A stretch of DNA of 64,000 nt from JBOGVZ01 sp050692985 (lineage in GTDB: Bacteria; Actinomycetota; UBA4738; CALAEC01), in assembly GCA_050692985.1 (NCBI GenBank), contig JBOGVZ010000047.1, forward strand, positions 1-64,000. The letters run 5' to 3'. Below the pieces are notes generated by a model that was not told the origin of the DNA, did not search any database, and saw only the letters and a program-made list of their open reading frames with translations. Below are positions 55,585 to 63,206 of the stretch, piece after piece; positions within the stretch are counted from its first letter, which is position 1, and every line of letters begins with the position of its first letter. The translations under genes were made by a program, and so were the position numbers.

Positions 55585-55992
55585 TCAGGTCGTATCGGGG
55601 CGGTGGATCTGGAGCTCGGTGTGACGGGCGATGGCATCGAAGTCGGCATCGTGGTGGAGGATCTCCGCACCCTCCCTGATGGCCACCACTGCGATCAGGC
55701 AATCGACCAGGCTACGGATCGTCTCACCCTCACGGCGGCAGGTGCCGTAGAGCAGAGCCGCTCGTTCGAAGTCGGCCAGTCCTTCCACGCGGAGCAAGGG
55801 AAGGGCCAGGAGCCGCACCCGGATCTCTCGCGCCTCCCGGTCCCCGCGGGCTCCGGCAAGTAGCTCCATCACGACCGGCTCGGTCACTGCGATGTCGGCC
55901 TCTTGCTCGATCAATCGGCGCATCGTCCACCGGAGCGGGTGATCGGCGGCCCGGAGGTACGGTATCCAGGCCGAGGAGTCAGGCAGGATCAA
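55585..55992 (-). CDS. vapC: VapC-type PIN-domain toxin
   Basis: 135 residues. The PIN RNase pattern is LPDSSAWIPYL (first acidic residue, Asp5), EPVVMELLAGA (Glu about 42), LVDCLIAVVAIREGAEILHHDADFDAIA (Asp about 96 and 114-117), giving the four-acid metal site. VapC toxins cut tRNA or rRNA when free of antitoxin. The TTG start overlaps the vapB stop (TTGA), and the toxin is thus translationally coupled to the antitoxin. Convergent with kgd. Confidence 0.92.
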   Translation of the reverse strand: MILPDSSAWIPYLRAADHPLRWTMRRLIEQEADIAVTEPVVMELLAGARGDREAREIRVRLLALPLLRVEGLADFERAALLYGTCRREGETIRSLVDCLIAVVAIREGAEILHHDADFDAIARHTELQIHRPDTT

Positions 55993-56195
55993 AGCTCCGG
56001 GAATCGCGTGCGACGCATCTCCTTGAGGTCTCCTTCCCAGCCGATCCCCTCGAGGTCGAGCAGGTCCCGGCGACGCTTCTCCCCGGCCACCGCCCGCAGG
56101 GCGAAGTCGATGGCCTCCCGCTTCGTCCTGAGGCCATACAGCCTCATCACCCGGGCCACCAGGTCATCGTCGACAACCACGTTCGTGCGTCCCAT
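55989..56195 (-). CDS. vapB: VapB-type antitoxin
   Basis: 68 residues: the ribbon-helix-helix-like N-terminus MGRTNVVVDDDLVARVMRLYGL (VapB of the type that opens with RTN), then TKREAIDFALRAV, and a C-terminal toxin-blocking tail ending RRTRFPEL. ATG 56195 follows a TATGCT box by 6 nt (leaderless). It neutralises VapC and likely represses the pair through the palindrome just upstream. Confidence 0.93.
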   Translation of the reverse strand: MGRTNVVVDDDLVARVMRLYGLRTKREAIDFALRAVAGEKRRRDLLDLEGIGWEGDLKEMRRTRFPEL

Positions 56196-56201
56196 GCCCA
56201 C

Positions 56202-56222
56202 AGCATACACCTCGATGTGTAT
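56202..56222 (-). promoter_or_regulatory. vapBC operator and leaderless -10
   Basis: The inverted repeat ATACAC-N6-GTGTAT (56205-56222) overlaps the minus-strand TATGCT (56207-56202), which sits 6 nt before the vapB ATG. Binding of VapBC here would block polymerase, the usual autoregulation. Confidence 0.7.
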
Positions 56223-56227
56223 ACTCG

Positions 56228-57505
56228 TCAGCCACCGGTGAGGCGGCGGCGCTCCTCGTACGGCCTCGTGTTGAAGTCCTCGACCCACCGGGCCACGGCG
56301 TCCCGGTCGGTGGGATCGACCCCCTCCCGCTGCATGGCTCGGACCAGGGACTTGGCCGGGCTCGCGGCCGTCTCGTCTCGAGCGGCGCGACGGAACTCGG
56401 CCTCGAACCGATCCACTGCGGCCGCGGTCTCCTTCACCAAGTCCTTCGCAAGCCCGCGCCGCTGCCCCGCGAACCGCACCCACGCCCGAACGGTGTCGGG
56501 CACGGCGCCGAGTGCGTCCTCGTCGAGGATGGCCTTCCGCGGGATCCAGTCGAGGAGGAACAGCTCCACCACGGTGGGGCTCCACCGGAGGGGGTCGTCT
56601 CCGGCCCACTCGGCCCGGTAGGTGATGAGGGTGTCCACCACCTCCCCGGCGGCGGGAGGGAGGCCGCCGGCCTCCCGCGAGGCCAGGAACTCCTCCGCCA
56701 GCCGGTCCCGTTCCTCCGGCGACATGGGCTGCGGGGGCTCCTCCGCCGGTGCCGCCTCCACGCCGGCCATCCGCCGGGCCACGGCCGCGAGCAGCGAGCG
56801 CATCCCAACGGAGCCATCGGTGATGGGCGCATCGATCGTCCGGTCGGTCTCCTGGACGGCCCGTAGCAGCGTGAGGCCCGCCTCCTCGGCGGTCACAGGG
56901 GTGAGGGTGAGCTCCGGGGCCGAGCGCCACCTCGCCAGCACCCCCGGGCCGTCCTCGGCCACGCTGGCATCCTTGACGATCCCGCCCAGGTTGTGATCGA
57001 TGATCGCCGTGACCAGGTGCGGGCGTCGTGGCGGGTACTCCAGGAGGATGAGGAGCCCGTACTGGTCCCCGTAGGCCTCGGTGGACCGCCACGCCCCGGC
57101 GAAGCGAGGATGGCCCACCTCGGGCTCCCACGGTGGGCCGGGAACGACGGCCCGGCCCAGCCTGTCCGATGCCTCCCGGCACGCCCGGGCCAGGTCGGCT
57201 CCCGACAGGGCCGCCATGGCGAGGAGGAGGGCCCGGGCCACCGGGGTCCCGGCCCGCTCCAGGCGCGGGACCAGCACCTCGGTCAGCACCGGCTCCGGAT
57301 CGTCACCGGCCACCATGCGGATGAGCGCCAGGAACCCGCTCACCTCGAACTCCACCCGGAGGGGATCGTCCAGCGTGGCCAGCTCGGCCCCGTCCTGGAG
57401 GAGCTTCCCGGCCAGGTCCTCGAGCGCTCGGTGGGGCCCCGGCGGCCTCCCCCGGTGCGCCGATGGCCACCTCCGACCACCCGCCTTACGTCGACGCTTG
57501 CTCAT
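56228..57505 (-). CDS. Conserved-looking hypothetical protein with basic N-terminus
   Basis: 425 residues; family not recognised. It begins MSKRRRKAGGRRW, a very basic head, then a soluble, mostly helical protein with ITYRAEWAGDDPLRW and LFLLDWIPRKAILDEDAL in the C-terminal half. A middle part (RRPHLVTAIIDHNLGGIVKDA) alternates strand and helix. No membrane helix or catalytic pattern is clear. Such KRRRK-headed proteins of about 400 residues are scattered in Actinobacteria. It lies 32 bp upstream of vapB on the same strand. Confidence 0.6.
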   Translation of the reverse strand: MSKRRRKAGGRRWPSAHRGRPPGPHRALEDLAGKLLQDGAELATLDDPLRVEFEVSGFLALIRMVAGDDPEPVLTEVLVPRLERAGTPVARALLLAMAALSGADLARACREASDRLGRAVVPGPPWEPEVGHPRFAGAWRSTEAYGDQYGLLILLEYPPRRPHLVTAIIDHNLGGIVKDASVAEDGPGVLARWRSAPELTLTPVTAEEAGLTLLRAVQETDRTIDAPITDGSVGMRSLLAAVARRMAGVEAAPAEEPPQPMSPEERDRLAEEFLASREAGGLPPAAGEVVDTLITYRAEWAGDDPLRWSPTVVELFLLDWIPRKAILDEDALGAVPDTVRAWVRFAGQRRGLAKDLVKETAAAVDRFEAEFRRAARDETAASPAKSLVRAMQREGVDPTDRDAVARWVEDFNTRPYEERRRLTGG

Positions 57506-57585
57506 CGCGATGCTCCCCGACGAGTCATGGCCAGCATCCTAGCGACCCCCACCGACACCGGAATCTCGGGGCTTGCCGCGGCCTG

Positions 57586-57693
57586 CTAAGTCGTGCCCAG
57601 ATTGGTCCTTCTGATTCGCTCAACGACCCAGTCCATCACTTCGAGGAACCCTTCCAAGGCGATCGGATCAGCTGCGCCAGTCGGATGTTCCAT
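57586..57693 (-). pseudogene. Protein-like 35-codon ORF, possible gene remnant
   Basis: On the minus strand MEHPTGAADPIALEGFLEVM followed by DWVVERIRRTNLGTT and a TAG. Composition is protein-like, unlike neighbouring shadows. Adding one G near 57713 would join it to an upstream VFNTIEVK segment and a GTG at 57742, giving about 52 residues. That extension runs through the promoter of the dipeptide operon, so it is doubtful. The rest of 57506-57801 is promoter and leader. Confidence 0.25.
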
Positions 57694-57720
57694 CACGTGG
57701 ATAGCCGCGGCGCCTTCAGC

Positions 57721-57750
57721 TTGACTTCAATGGTATTGAACACCTACTGT
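57721..57750 (+). promoter_or_regulatory. Promoter of the dipeptide ABC operon with operator in the spacer
   Basis: TTGACT (57721-57726), an 18-nt spacer and TACTGT (57745-57750). The inverted repeat TTCAAT-GGT-ATTGAA (57726-57740) covers the spacer, so a bound dimer would block transcription. This is the best -35/-10 pair in the window. Confidence 0.65.
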
Positions 57751-57801
57751 CTGGGTGGGATCGCGGGGGGGTCCCGTGGTCTGCGAAGGAGGGGAGCCGG
57801 G

Positions 57802-59364
57802 ATGTCACGAGGGACAGGACGCCTTCTGGCCCTAGCCACGGCAACGTTCCTGGCGGCGGCCGCCTGTGGGGGGCCCGGCGAAGACCGCCAACGGGAGGGC
57901 GAGGCGGGAGAGCCCAAGAGCGGCGGGGTCTTCAAGTTCGCCCGACCGGAGGAGCCGCTCTCCTGGGACCCCATCGTCCCCAGCGATAACGGTTCGATCT
58001 GGGCGATGATGCAGATCTACGACCAGTTGGTGCAGATCAACAGGGAATCCACCGGCGTGGAACCGGACATCGCCGAGTCGTGGGAGATCTCGGAGGACGG
58101 GCTGGTCTACACCTTCACCCTCCGGGAGGCCCAGTTCTCCAACGGTGACCCCGTGACCGCGGAGGACGTGAAATTCTCTATCGAGCGCTCGGCAGGACCC
58201 GACAACGCCTATTCGTTCCTGTTCACGATGATCGAGAGCGTTGAAGTCGTGGACGAGCGCACCATCACGATCACGCTGACTCGGCCCTACGCTCCCTTCC
58301 TCGCCAACCTTTCGCTGTTCACCGCGTCGATCGTCCCCCAGAAGGTGGTGCAGGAGCTCGGCGACGAGTTCGGCCAGCAGCCCGTGGGCAGTGGCCCCTT
58401 CATGCTCCAGGAGTTCCGGAAGGGCCAGCACTCCATCCTGGTCAGGAACCCCAACTACTGGAAGGAGGACCGCCCCTACCTGGACGAGGTCCAGCTCCTG
58501 TTCGTCCCCGACGACAACGCGCGAGTGGTCCAGCTCCGATCCGGTGAGGTTGATGCCATCAACGTGATCCCCTTCAACCAGATCGACTCTCTGAAGCAGG
58601 AGTCGGGCATCGAGGTCTTGGTGGAGCCCCTATTCCGCTTCGACACCATCTGGCTGAACAATGAGGCGCCGCCACTGGATGATGTGAAGGTCCGCCAAGC
58701 CCTCAACTACGGTCTCGACAAGGAGGCCATCAACCAGGCCGTGTTCTTCGGCTACGGAGAGGTGGCCAACCACTTCATGCCGAAGATGCCTCACTGGAGC
58801 CCGGACGTGGAGCCTTATCCATACGACATCGAGAAGGCCGAAGAGCTGATGGCCGAGTCGAGCGCCCCGGACGGGTTCGACTTCACCCTCACCGTGCCCA
58901 CCGGCGACATCGACGCCAAGCAGATCGCCGAGATCGCCAAGGAGCAGTGGGAGGAGCTGGGAGTGAACGTCACCATCCAGGAGCTCGACGTGGGCACCGC
59001 CTACGAGAACTTCGAGGCCGGCACCTACGAGGCGTTCGCCCAGTACATCGTGTCGGACCTGCCGGACGACGACGAGCTCGCCGCCATCCAGTTCGACTAT
59101 GAGGCGGTGGGGGGCTTCGAGTCCTTCTTCACCCGGTACCAGAGCGAGCGGGCCACCGAGCTGGTGAACGCGGCCGCATCCACCCTCGACGAGAACGAGC
59201 GCGCCGAGCTGTACAAGGAGCTCCAGGAAGTTGTCGTGGAGGAGGCGCCCACGGTGGCGCTGACGTTCACCCCGGCCCGGAACGCCATCCGGGACTACGT
59301 GGAGGGGTTCCACAACCTCGCCACGGGTTGGTGGTGGTTGGAGGACGTCTGGCTTGACAGGTAG
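57802..59364 (+). CDS. Dipeptide/oligopeptide ABC transporter substrate-binding lipoprotein
   Basis: 520 residues, SBP family 5. The lipoprotein signal ends LAAAAC-GG with the lipidated Cys22. Family features: the N-terminal SGGVFKFA strand, IYDQLVQIN, PDIAESWEISEDGLVYTFTLR and VGSGPFMLQEF. ATG 57802 has AGGAGGGG with 7 nt spacing. It captures peptides outside the cell for the permease and ATPases encoded downstream. First gene of a six-gene operon behind a strong promoter. Confidence 0.93.
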   Translation: MSRGTGRLLALATATFLAAAACGGPGEDRQREGEAGEPKSGGVFKFARPEEPLSWDPIVPSDNGSIWAMMQIYDQLVQINRESTGVEPDIAESWEISEDGLVYTFTLREAQFSNGDPVTAEDVKFSIERSAGPDNAYSFLFTMIESVEVVDERTITITLTRPYAPFLANLSLFTASIVPQKVVQELGDEFGQQPVGSGPFMLQEFRKGQHSILVRNPNYWKEDRPYLDEVQLLFVPDDNARVVQLRSGEVDAINVIPFNQIDSLKQESGIEVLVEPLFRFDTIWLNNEAPPLDDVKVRQALNYGLDKEAINQAVFFGYGEVANHFMPKMPHWSPDVEPYPYDIEKAEELMAESSAPDGFDFTLTVPTGDIDAKQIAEIAKEQWEELGVNVTIQELDVGTAYENFEAGTYEAFAQYIVSDLPDDDELAAIQFDYEAVGGFESFFTRYQSERATELVNAAASTLDENERAELYKELQEVVVEEAPTVALTFTPARNAIRDYVEGFHNLATGWWWLEDVWLDR

Positions 59365-59420
59365 TCGCCTCTGAGGAGCTTCCAGGAGCCGGCGGGCCCC
59401 TGGGGAGGAGCGGGAGAAGG

Positions 59421-60368
59421 ATGTCCGTTGCCTTGCTGCGCTACCTAGGCCGCCGGCTCCTGCACATGGTCCCGGTGCTGTTCGGCATCACCCTGGTGTC
59501 TTTCTTCCTCATCCACATGATCCCCGGAGACCCAATCAAGACCATGCTTGCGGGCAAGGGCACCGAGGAGACCGTGGCCCAGATCCGCCACTCTCTTGGG
59601 CTCGACCGACCGCTGGGGGAGCAGTACCTGCGGTTCCTCACCGGGGCGGTCACCGGCGACCTGGGCCAGTCGGTGCTCCAGCGGCGGCCGGTCTCCGGGC
59701 TGATCGTCGAGCGCTTGGGCCCCAGCATCTCTCTGCTCACCTACGGGACCGTCGTCTCCGTGATCATCGCCTTCCCCCTGGCGATCGTCTCGGCGCTCAG
59801 GCGGAACCGATTCGCCGACCACGCCATCCGGATGTCCACCATGGTCACGTTCGCGATGCCGTCCTTCTGGCTGGGGTTGCTCCTCCTGCTGTTCTTCGGC
59901 CTGCAACTGGGGTGGTTCCCCACCTCGGGGTACGGGGAGGGCTTCCTGGGGCACCTGTGGCACCTGACCCTTCCGGCCGTGACCATCGGCCTGTATCTGG
60001 CACCCATCCTCCTGCGATCGCTCCGGGCCAGCGTTATCGAGGTGATGTCCACCGAGTACGTCGAAGCCGCCCGCGCCAGGGGCCTGTCGGAGCTCCAGGT
60101 CATCGGCAAGCACGTGACCCGGAACTCGCTGATCCCCGCGGTGACCGTTCTCGCGGTGAACATCGGCTGGCTCGTCGGCGGGGCGGTGGTGATCGAGCAC
60201 GTCTTCTCGATCCCGGGGCTGGGCCAGCTCCTCGTCCACTCCATCTTCACCAGGGACTACCCGCTGGTGCAGGGCCTCACGCTGGTCTTCGGGTTCCTGG
60301 TGATCGTGGTCAACCTGCTGGCGGACCTGTCGTACGGTCTCATCGACCCTCGGATCCGCTATGACTGA
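59421..60368 (+). CDS. Dipeptide ABC transporter permease, DppB-like
   Basis: 315 residues, six predicted membrane helices. The N-terminal RRLLHMVPVLFGITLVSFFLI and the EAA-loop region EYVEAARARGLSELQVIGKHVTRN (about 212-236), which docks the ATPase, match DppB/OppB. The C-terminus ends in LADLSYGLIDPRIRYD, standard for the family. ATG 59421 has GGAG upstream at a long spacing; the stop is 9 bp before the next start. Confidence 0.95.
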   Translation: MSVALLRYLGRRLLHMVPVLFGITLVSFFLIHMIPGDPIKTMLAGKGTEETVAQIRHSLGLDRPLGEQYLRFLTGAVTGDLGQSVLQRRPVSGLIVERLGPSISLLTYGTVVSVIIAFPLAIVSALRRNRFADHAIRMSTMVTFAMPSFWLGLLLLLFFGLQLGWFPTSGYGEGFLGHLWHLTLPAVTIGLYLAPILLRSLRASVIEVMSTEYVEAARARGLSELQVIGKHVTRNSLIPAVTVLAVNIGWLVGGAVVIEHVFSIPGLGQLLVHSIFTRDYPLVQGLTLVFGFLVIVVNLLADLSYGLIDPRIRYD

Positions 60369-60377
60369 GGGAGCCTG

Positions 60378-61250
60378 ATGGCGGCGGAAGAGACCCTCCT
60401 CGGTGGCGTCGGCGCCCTCCGGGAGCGGTACCTGGCCGACGAGCGATGGGCCAGGCGGACCCTCTATGCCGGCGTGGTCATCGTGGGCATCCTCACCGTG
60501 GTGGCGGTGCTCGCCCCCCTCATCGCCACGCACAGCCCCACCGACCAGAACCTCACCCAGACGTTCCGCCCTCCCTCGAGGGAGCACCTGATGGGGACGG
60601 ACAACCTGGGCCGCGACGTGTTCTCCCGGGTGGTGTTCGCCACCCGGATCGACCTCCAGATCGGCCTGTTGCTCACGTACGTGCCGTTCGTGTTCGGGGT
60701 CATCCTGGGAGCGGTGGCGGGGTACTTCGGCCGGTGGGTGGACACGATCATCATGCGCCTGGTGGACGTGGTGATCGCTTTCCCGTTCCTGGTCCTGATC
60801 ATCGCCTTCCTGGCGGTGTTCGGCCCGGGGGTCGAGAGCATCTACGTGGCGGTGTTCATCGTGGGGTGGAGCATGTATGCCCGGCTCAGCCGGGCGGAGA
60901 TGCTGGTGCTCAAGGAGCAGGAGTTCATGCTGGCGGCGCAGGCCCTGGGCTACTCGAGGACGCGGATCATCTTCCGCCACGCCATCCCCAACCTCCTGGG
61001 TCCCAACCTGGTGTTCTCCATGGCGGACTTCGTGCTCAACATCCTGCTGGTGGCGTCCCTGTCCTTCCTGGGTCTGGGCGTCCAGCCCCCGACGCCCGAG
61101 TGGGGGGCGATCGTGGCGGACGGGCGGCACTTCCTGGTCCAGGGCTGGTGGATCGCCACCCTGCCCGGCCTGGTGATCGTGTTTGCGGGTGTCGGGTTCA
61201 GCCTGATCGGGGACGGGCTATCCGAGCGCCTGGGGAAGAGCGTGTCGTGA
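60378..61250 (+). CDS. Dipeptide ABC transporter permease, DppC-like
   Basis: 290 residues. N-terminal HTPTDQN-like periplasmic segment (ATHSPTDQNL), GTDNLGRDVFSRVVFATRIDL characteristic of DppC/OppC, six membrane helices, and an EAA loop EFMLAAQALGYSRTRIIFRHAIPN. The C-terminal FLGLGVQPPTPEWG motif is intact. It pairs with the DppB-like subunit to form the channel. ATG 60378 follows GAGGGAG by a few bases. Confidence 0.95.
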   Translation: MAAEETLLGGVGALRERYLADERWARRTLYAGVVIVGILTVVAVLAPLIATHSPTDQNLTQTFRPPSREHLMGTDNLGRDVFSRVVFATRIDLQIGLLLTYVPFVFGVILGAVAGYFGRWVDTIIMRLVDVVIAFPFLVLIIAFLAVFGPGVESIYVAVFIVGWSMYARLSRAEMLVLKEQEFMLAAQALGYSRTRIIFRHAIPNLLGPNLVFSMADFVLNILLVASLSFLGLGVQPPTPEWGAIVADGRHFLVQGWWIATLPGLVIVFAGVGFSLIGDGLSERLGKSVS

Positions 61251-61290
61251 GAGCAGCAAGCGGTCCCCGAGCGAGGAAAGGAGGCCTCGG

Positions 61291-62154
61291 ATGAAGGTGT
61301 TCATCTCGGTCGACATGGAGGGAGCCTCGGGCGTCACGGATCCGGAGGACGTAATGCCCCAGGGCATGGAGTACCAGCGGTGCCGAGAGTTCATGACCGG
61401 GGATGCCAACGCGGCCATCGCCGGAGCGTTCGACGCGGGAGCCGAGTTCGTCCAGGTGAACGACTCCCACTGGATCATGCGGAACCTGCTGGTGGACAAG
61501 CTGGACCGCCGGGCCCGGCACATCAAGGGCTTCAGCAAGCCGATGTGCATGGTCCAGGGCCTGGACGACTCCTATGACGCCGCCGTCTTCGTCGGCTACC
61601 ATGCCTGCGCCGGGACCGAGGGCGGCGTCCTCGACCACACCCTGCTGGGCAAGGAAGTGATGAACGTGTACCTCAACGGGGAGCCCATGGGCGAGACCCG
61701 GATCAACGCCGCCATCGCCGGCCAGTACGGCGTCCCCGTGGCCCTGGTCGCCGGGGACACGGCGGTCTGTGAAGAGGCCAAGCGGGTACTCGGTCCGGAC
61801 ATCGAGACCGCATCCGTGAAGGAAGGGATCGACAAGACCACGGCCAACCTGTGGCACCCCGAGGTGGCCCAGGAGCGGATCCGGGAGACCACCACCCGGG
61901 CCCTCCGCAACCTGGGAGGCCGAAAGCCCTACGTGCTGGAGCCTCCCATCACCGTAGCGTTCGATTGGGGGACCACCACGACGGCAGCGAACGTGGCCAT
62001 GATCCCCGAGGTCAAGCGATCCGGTCCCCGGACGACCGAGTACACCGCCGACAGCATGACCAACGTGTGGAGGATGGCGTGGGTATGGTGCCTGCTCGCC
62101 CTCCAGGTCGGCCAGAAGTCCGGCGTGGAGCCCGGTGCGATCGTCTACGGGTGA
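61291..62154 (+). CDS. D-aminopeptidase, M55 family (DppA-like)
   Basis: 287 residues. The M55 signature ISVDMEGASGV (Asp8 and Glu10, zinc ligands) starts the protein; VNDSHW (His about 69), GYHACAGT (His about 104) and a catalytic NEPMGE-like segment LNGEPMGETRINAA follow. Bacillus DppA removes N-terminal D-amino acids from peptides, for example D-Ala-D-Ala from cell wall. ATG 61291 has GAAAGGAGG 5 nt upstream. Encoded inside the transporter operon, so imported peptides may carry D-residues. Confidence 0.94.
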   Translation: MKVFISVDMEGASGVTDPEDVMPQGMEYQRCREFMTGDANAAIAGAFDAGAEFVQVNDSHWIMRNLLVDKLDRRARHIKGFSKPMCMVQGLDDSYDAAVFVGYHACAGTEGGVLDHTLLGKEVMNVYLNGEPMGETRINAAIAGQYGVPVALVAGDTAVCEEAKRVLGPDIETASVKEGIDKTTANLWHPEVAQERIRETTTRALRNLGGRKPYVLEPPITVAFDWGTTTTAANVAMIPEVKRSGPRTTEYTADSMTNVWRMAWVWCLLALQVGQKSGVEPGAIVYG

Positions 62155-62156
62155 GG

Positions 62157-63206
62157 ATGAGCCGAGGAGACGCCATCATCCAGGAGCGCCCCCCCGCGGA
62201 GAGGCGGGCGGGAGGCCAGGAGGCCATCCTGCGCGTCGAGGACCTGACCACGGTCTTCCCGGGGGGTCGCGGAGTGTTCACGCCGGTGAACGGCGTCTCC
62301 CTGGATCTCCGTCCCCGGGAGATCTTGGGCCTGGTCGGAGAGTCGGGAAGCGGCAAGAGCATGACCCTCCGCTCCATCCTCAGGCTGGTCCCACCGCCCG
62401 GGGCCACCGTCCACGGCCGGGTGTGGCTGGAGGAGCGCGACCTGCTGTCGTTGTCGAAGCGAGAGATGCGGGGGGTCCGCGGACGCGAGATCTCGATGGT
62501 CTTCCAGGATCCCAGATCGGCCCTCGACCCCGTGTACACGGTCGGGGACCAGATCATGGAGTCTCTCGGCCACCACCTCGGCCTCACCGGGACGGACGCC
62601 CGGAGCGCGGCCCTGGATCTGCTGCGCAGGGTCGGGATCTCGGCGCCGGAGCAGCGGCTGGACGCCTATCCCCATCAACTGAGCGGCGGCATGCGCCAGC
62701 GGGTGATGATCGCCATCGCCATCTCCTGCCACCCCAAGGTGCTGCTGGCGGACGAGCCCACCACCGCCCTGGACGTCACCATCCAGGACCAGATCCTGGC
62801 CCTGCTCCTCGAGCTCCAGGAGGAGTTCCACATGGCGGTGCTCCTGGTCTCTCACGACATCGGGGTGGTGGCCGAGACCTGCGACCGGGTGGCGGTGATG
62901 TACGCCGGGCAGATCATGGAGACGGGCTCGGTCCAGGACCTGCTCCGCTCTCCGGCGCACCCCTACACGATCGCCCTGCTCCAGGCGCTTCCCGACGCTC
63001 CGGGGAACGTGCGGGGCGGCCGATTGACCCCCATCCGCGGACAGCCGCCCGACCTGGAAGCCCTCCCCCCCGGCTGCCCCTTCCAGCCCCGATGCCCTCA
63101 CGCCCGGGAGGCTTGCGCCGAGGTCCCCATGTCGCTGGAGGGGATCGCTCCCGGACACGCCACCGCGTGCCCCATCCACCGCCCCCAGGGAGGTGAGTGG
63201 TCATGA
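62157..63206 (+). CDS. Dipeptide ABC transporter ATPase, DppD-like
   Basis: 349 residues. The Walker A motif is GESGSGKS, then the Q-loop VFQDPRSALDP, the signature LSGGMRQRV, the Walker B region VLLADEPTTALDV and the H-loop SHDIGVV. The C-terminal oligopeptide-ATPase extension has the CPFQPRCPHAREAC cysteine cluster that in DppD/F proteins can hold an iron-sulfur centre. ATG 62157 starts 2 nt after the previous stop; a GTG just upstream is possible. The stop overlaps the next ATG. Confidence 0.94.
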   Translation: MSRGDAIIQERPPAERRAGGQEAILRVEDLTTVFPGGRGVFTPVNGVSLDLRPREILGLVGESGSGKSMTLRSILRLVPPPGATVHGRVWLEERDLLSLSKREMRGVRGREISMVFQDPRSALDPVYTVGDQIMESLGHHLGLTGTDARSAALDLLRRVGISAPEQRLDAYPHQLSGGMRQRVMIAIAISCHPKVLLADEPTTALDVTIQDQILALLLELQEEFHMAVLLVSHDIGVVAETCDRVAVMYAGQIMETGSVQDLLRSPAHPYTIALLQALPDAPGNVRGGRLTPIRGQPPDLEALPPGCPFQPRCPHAREACAEVPMSLEGIAPGHATACPIHRPQGGEWS

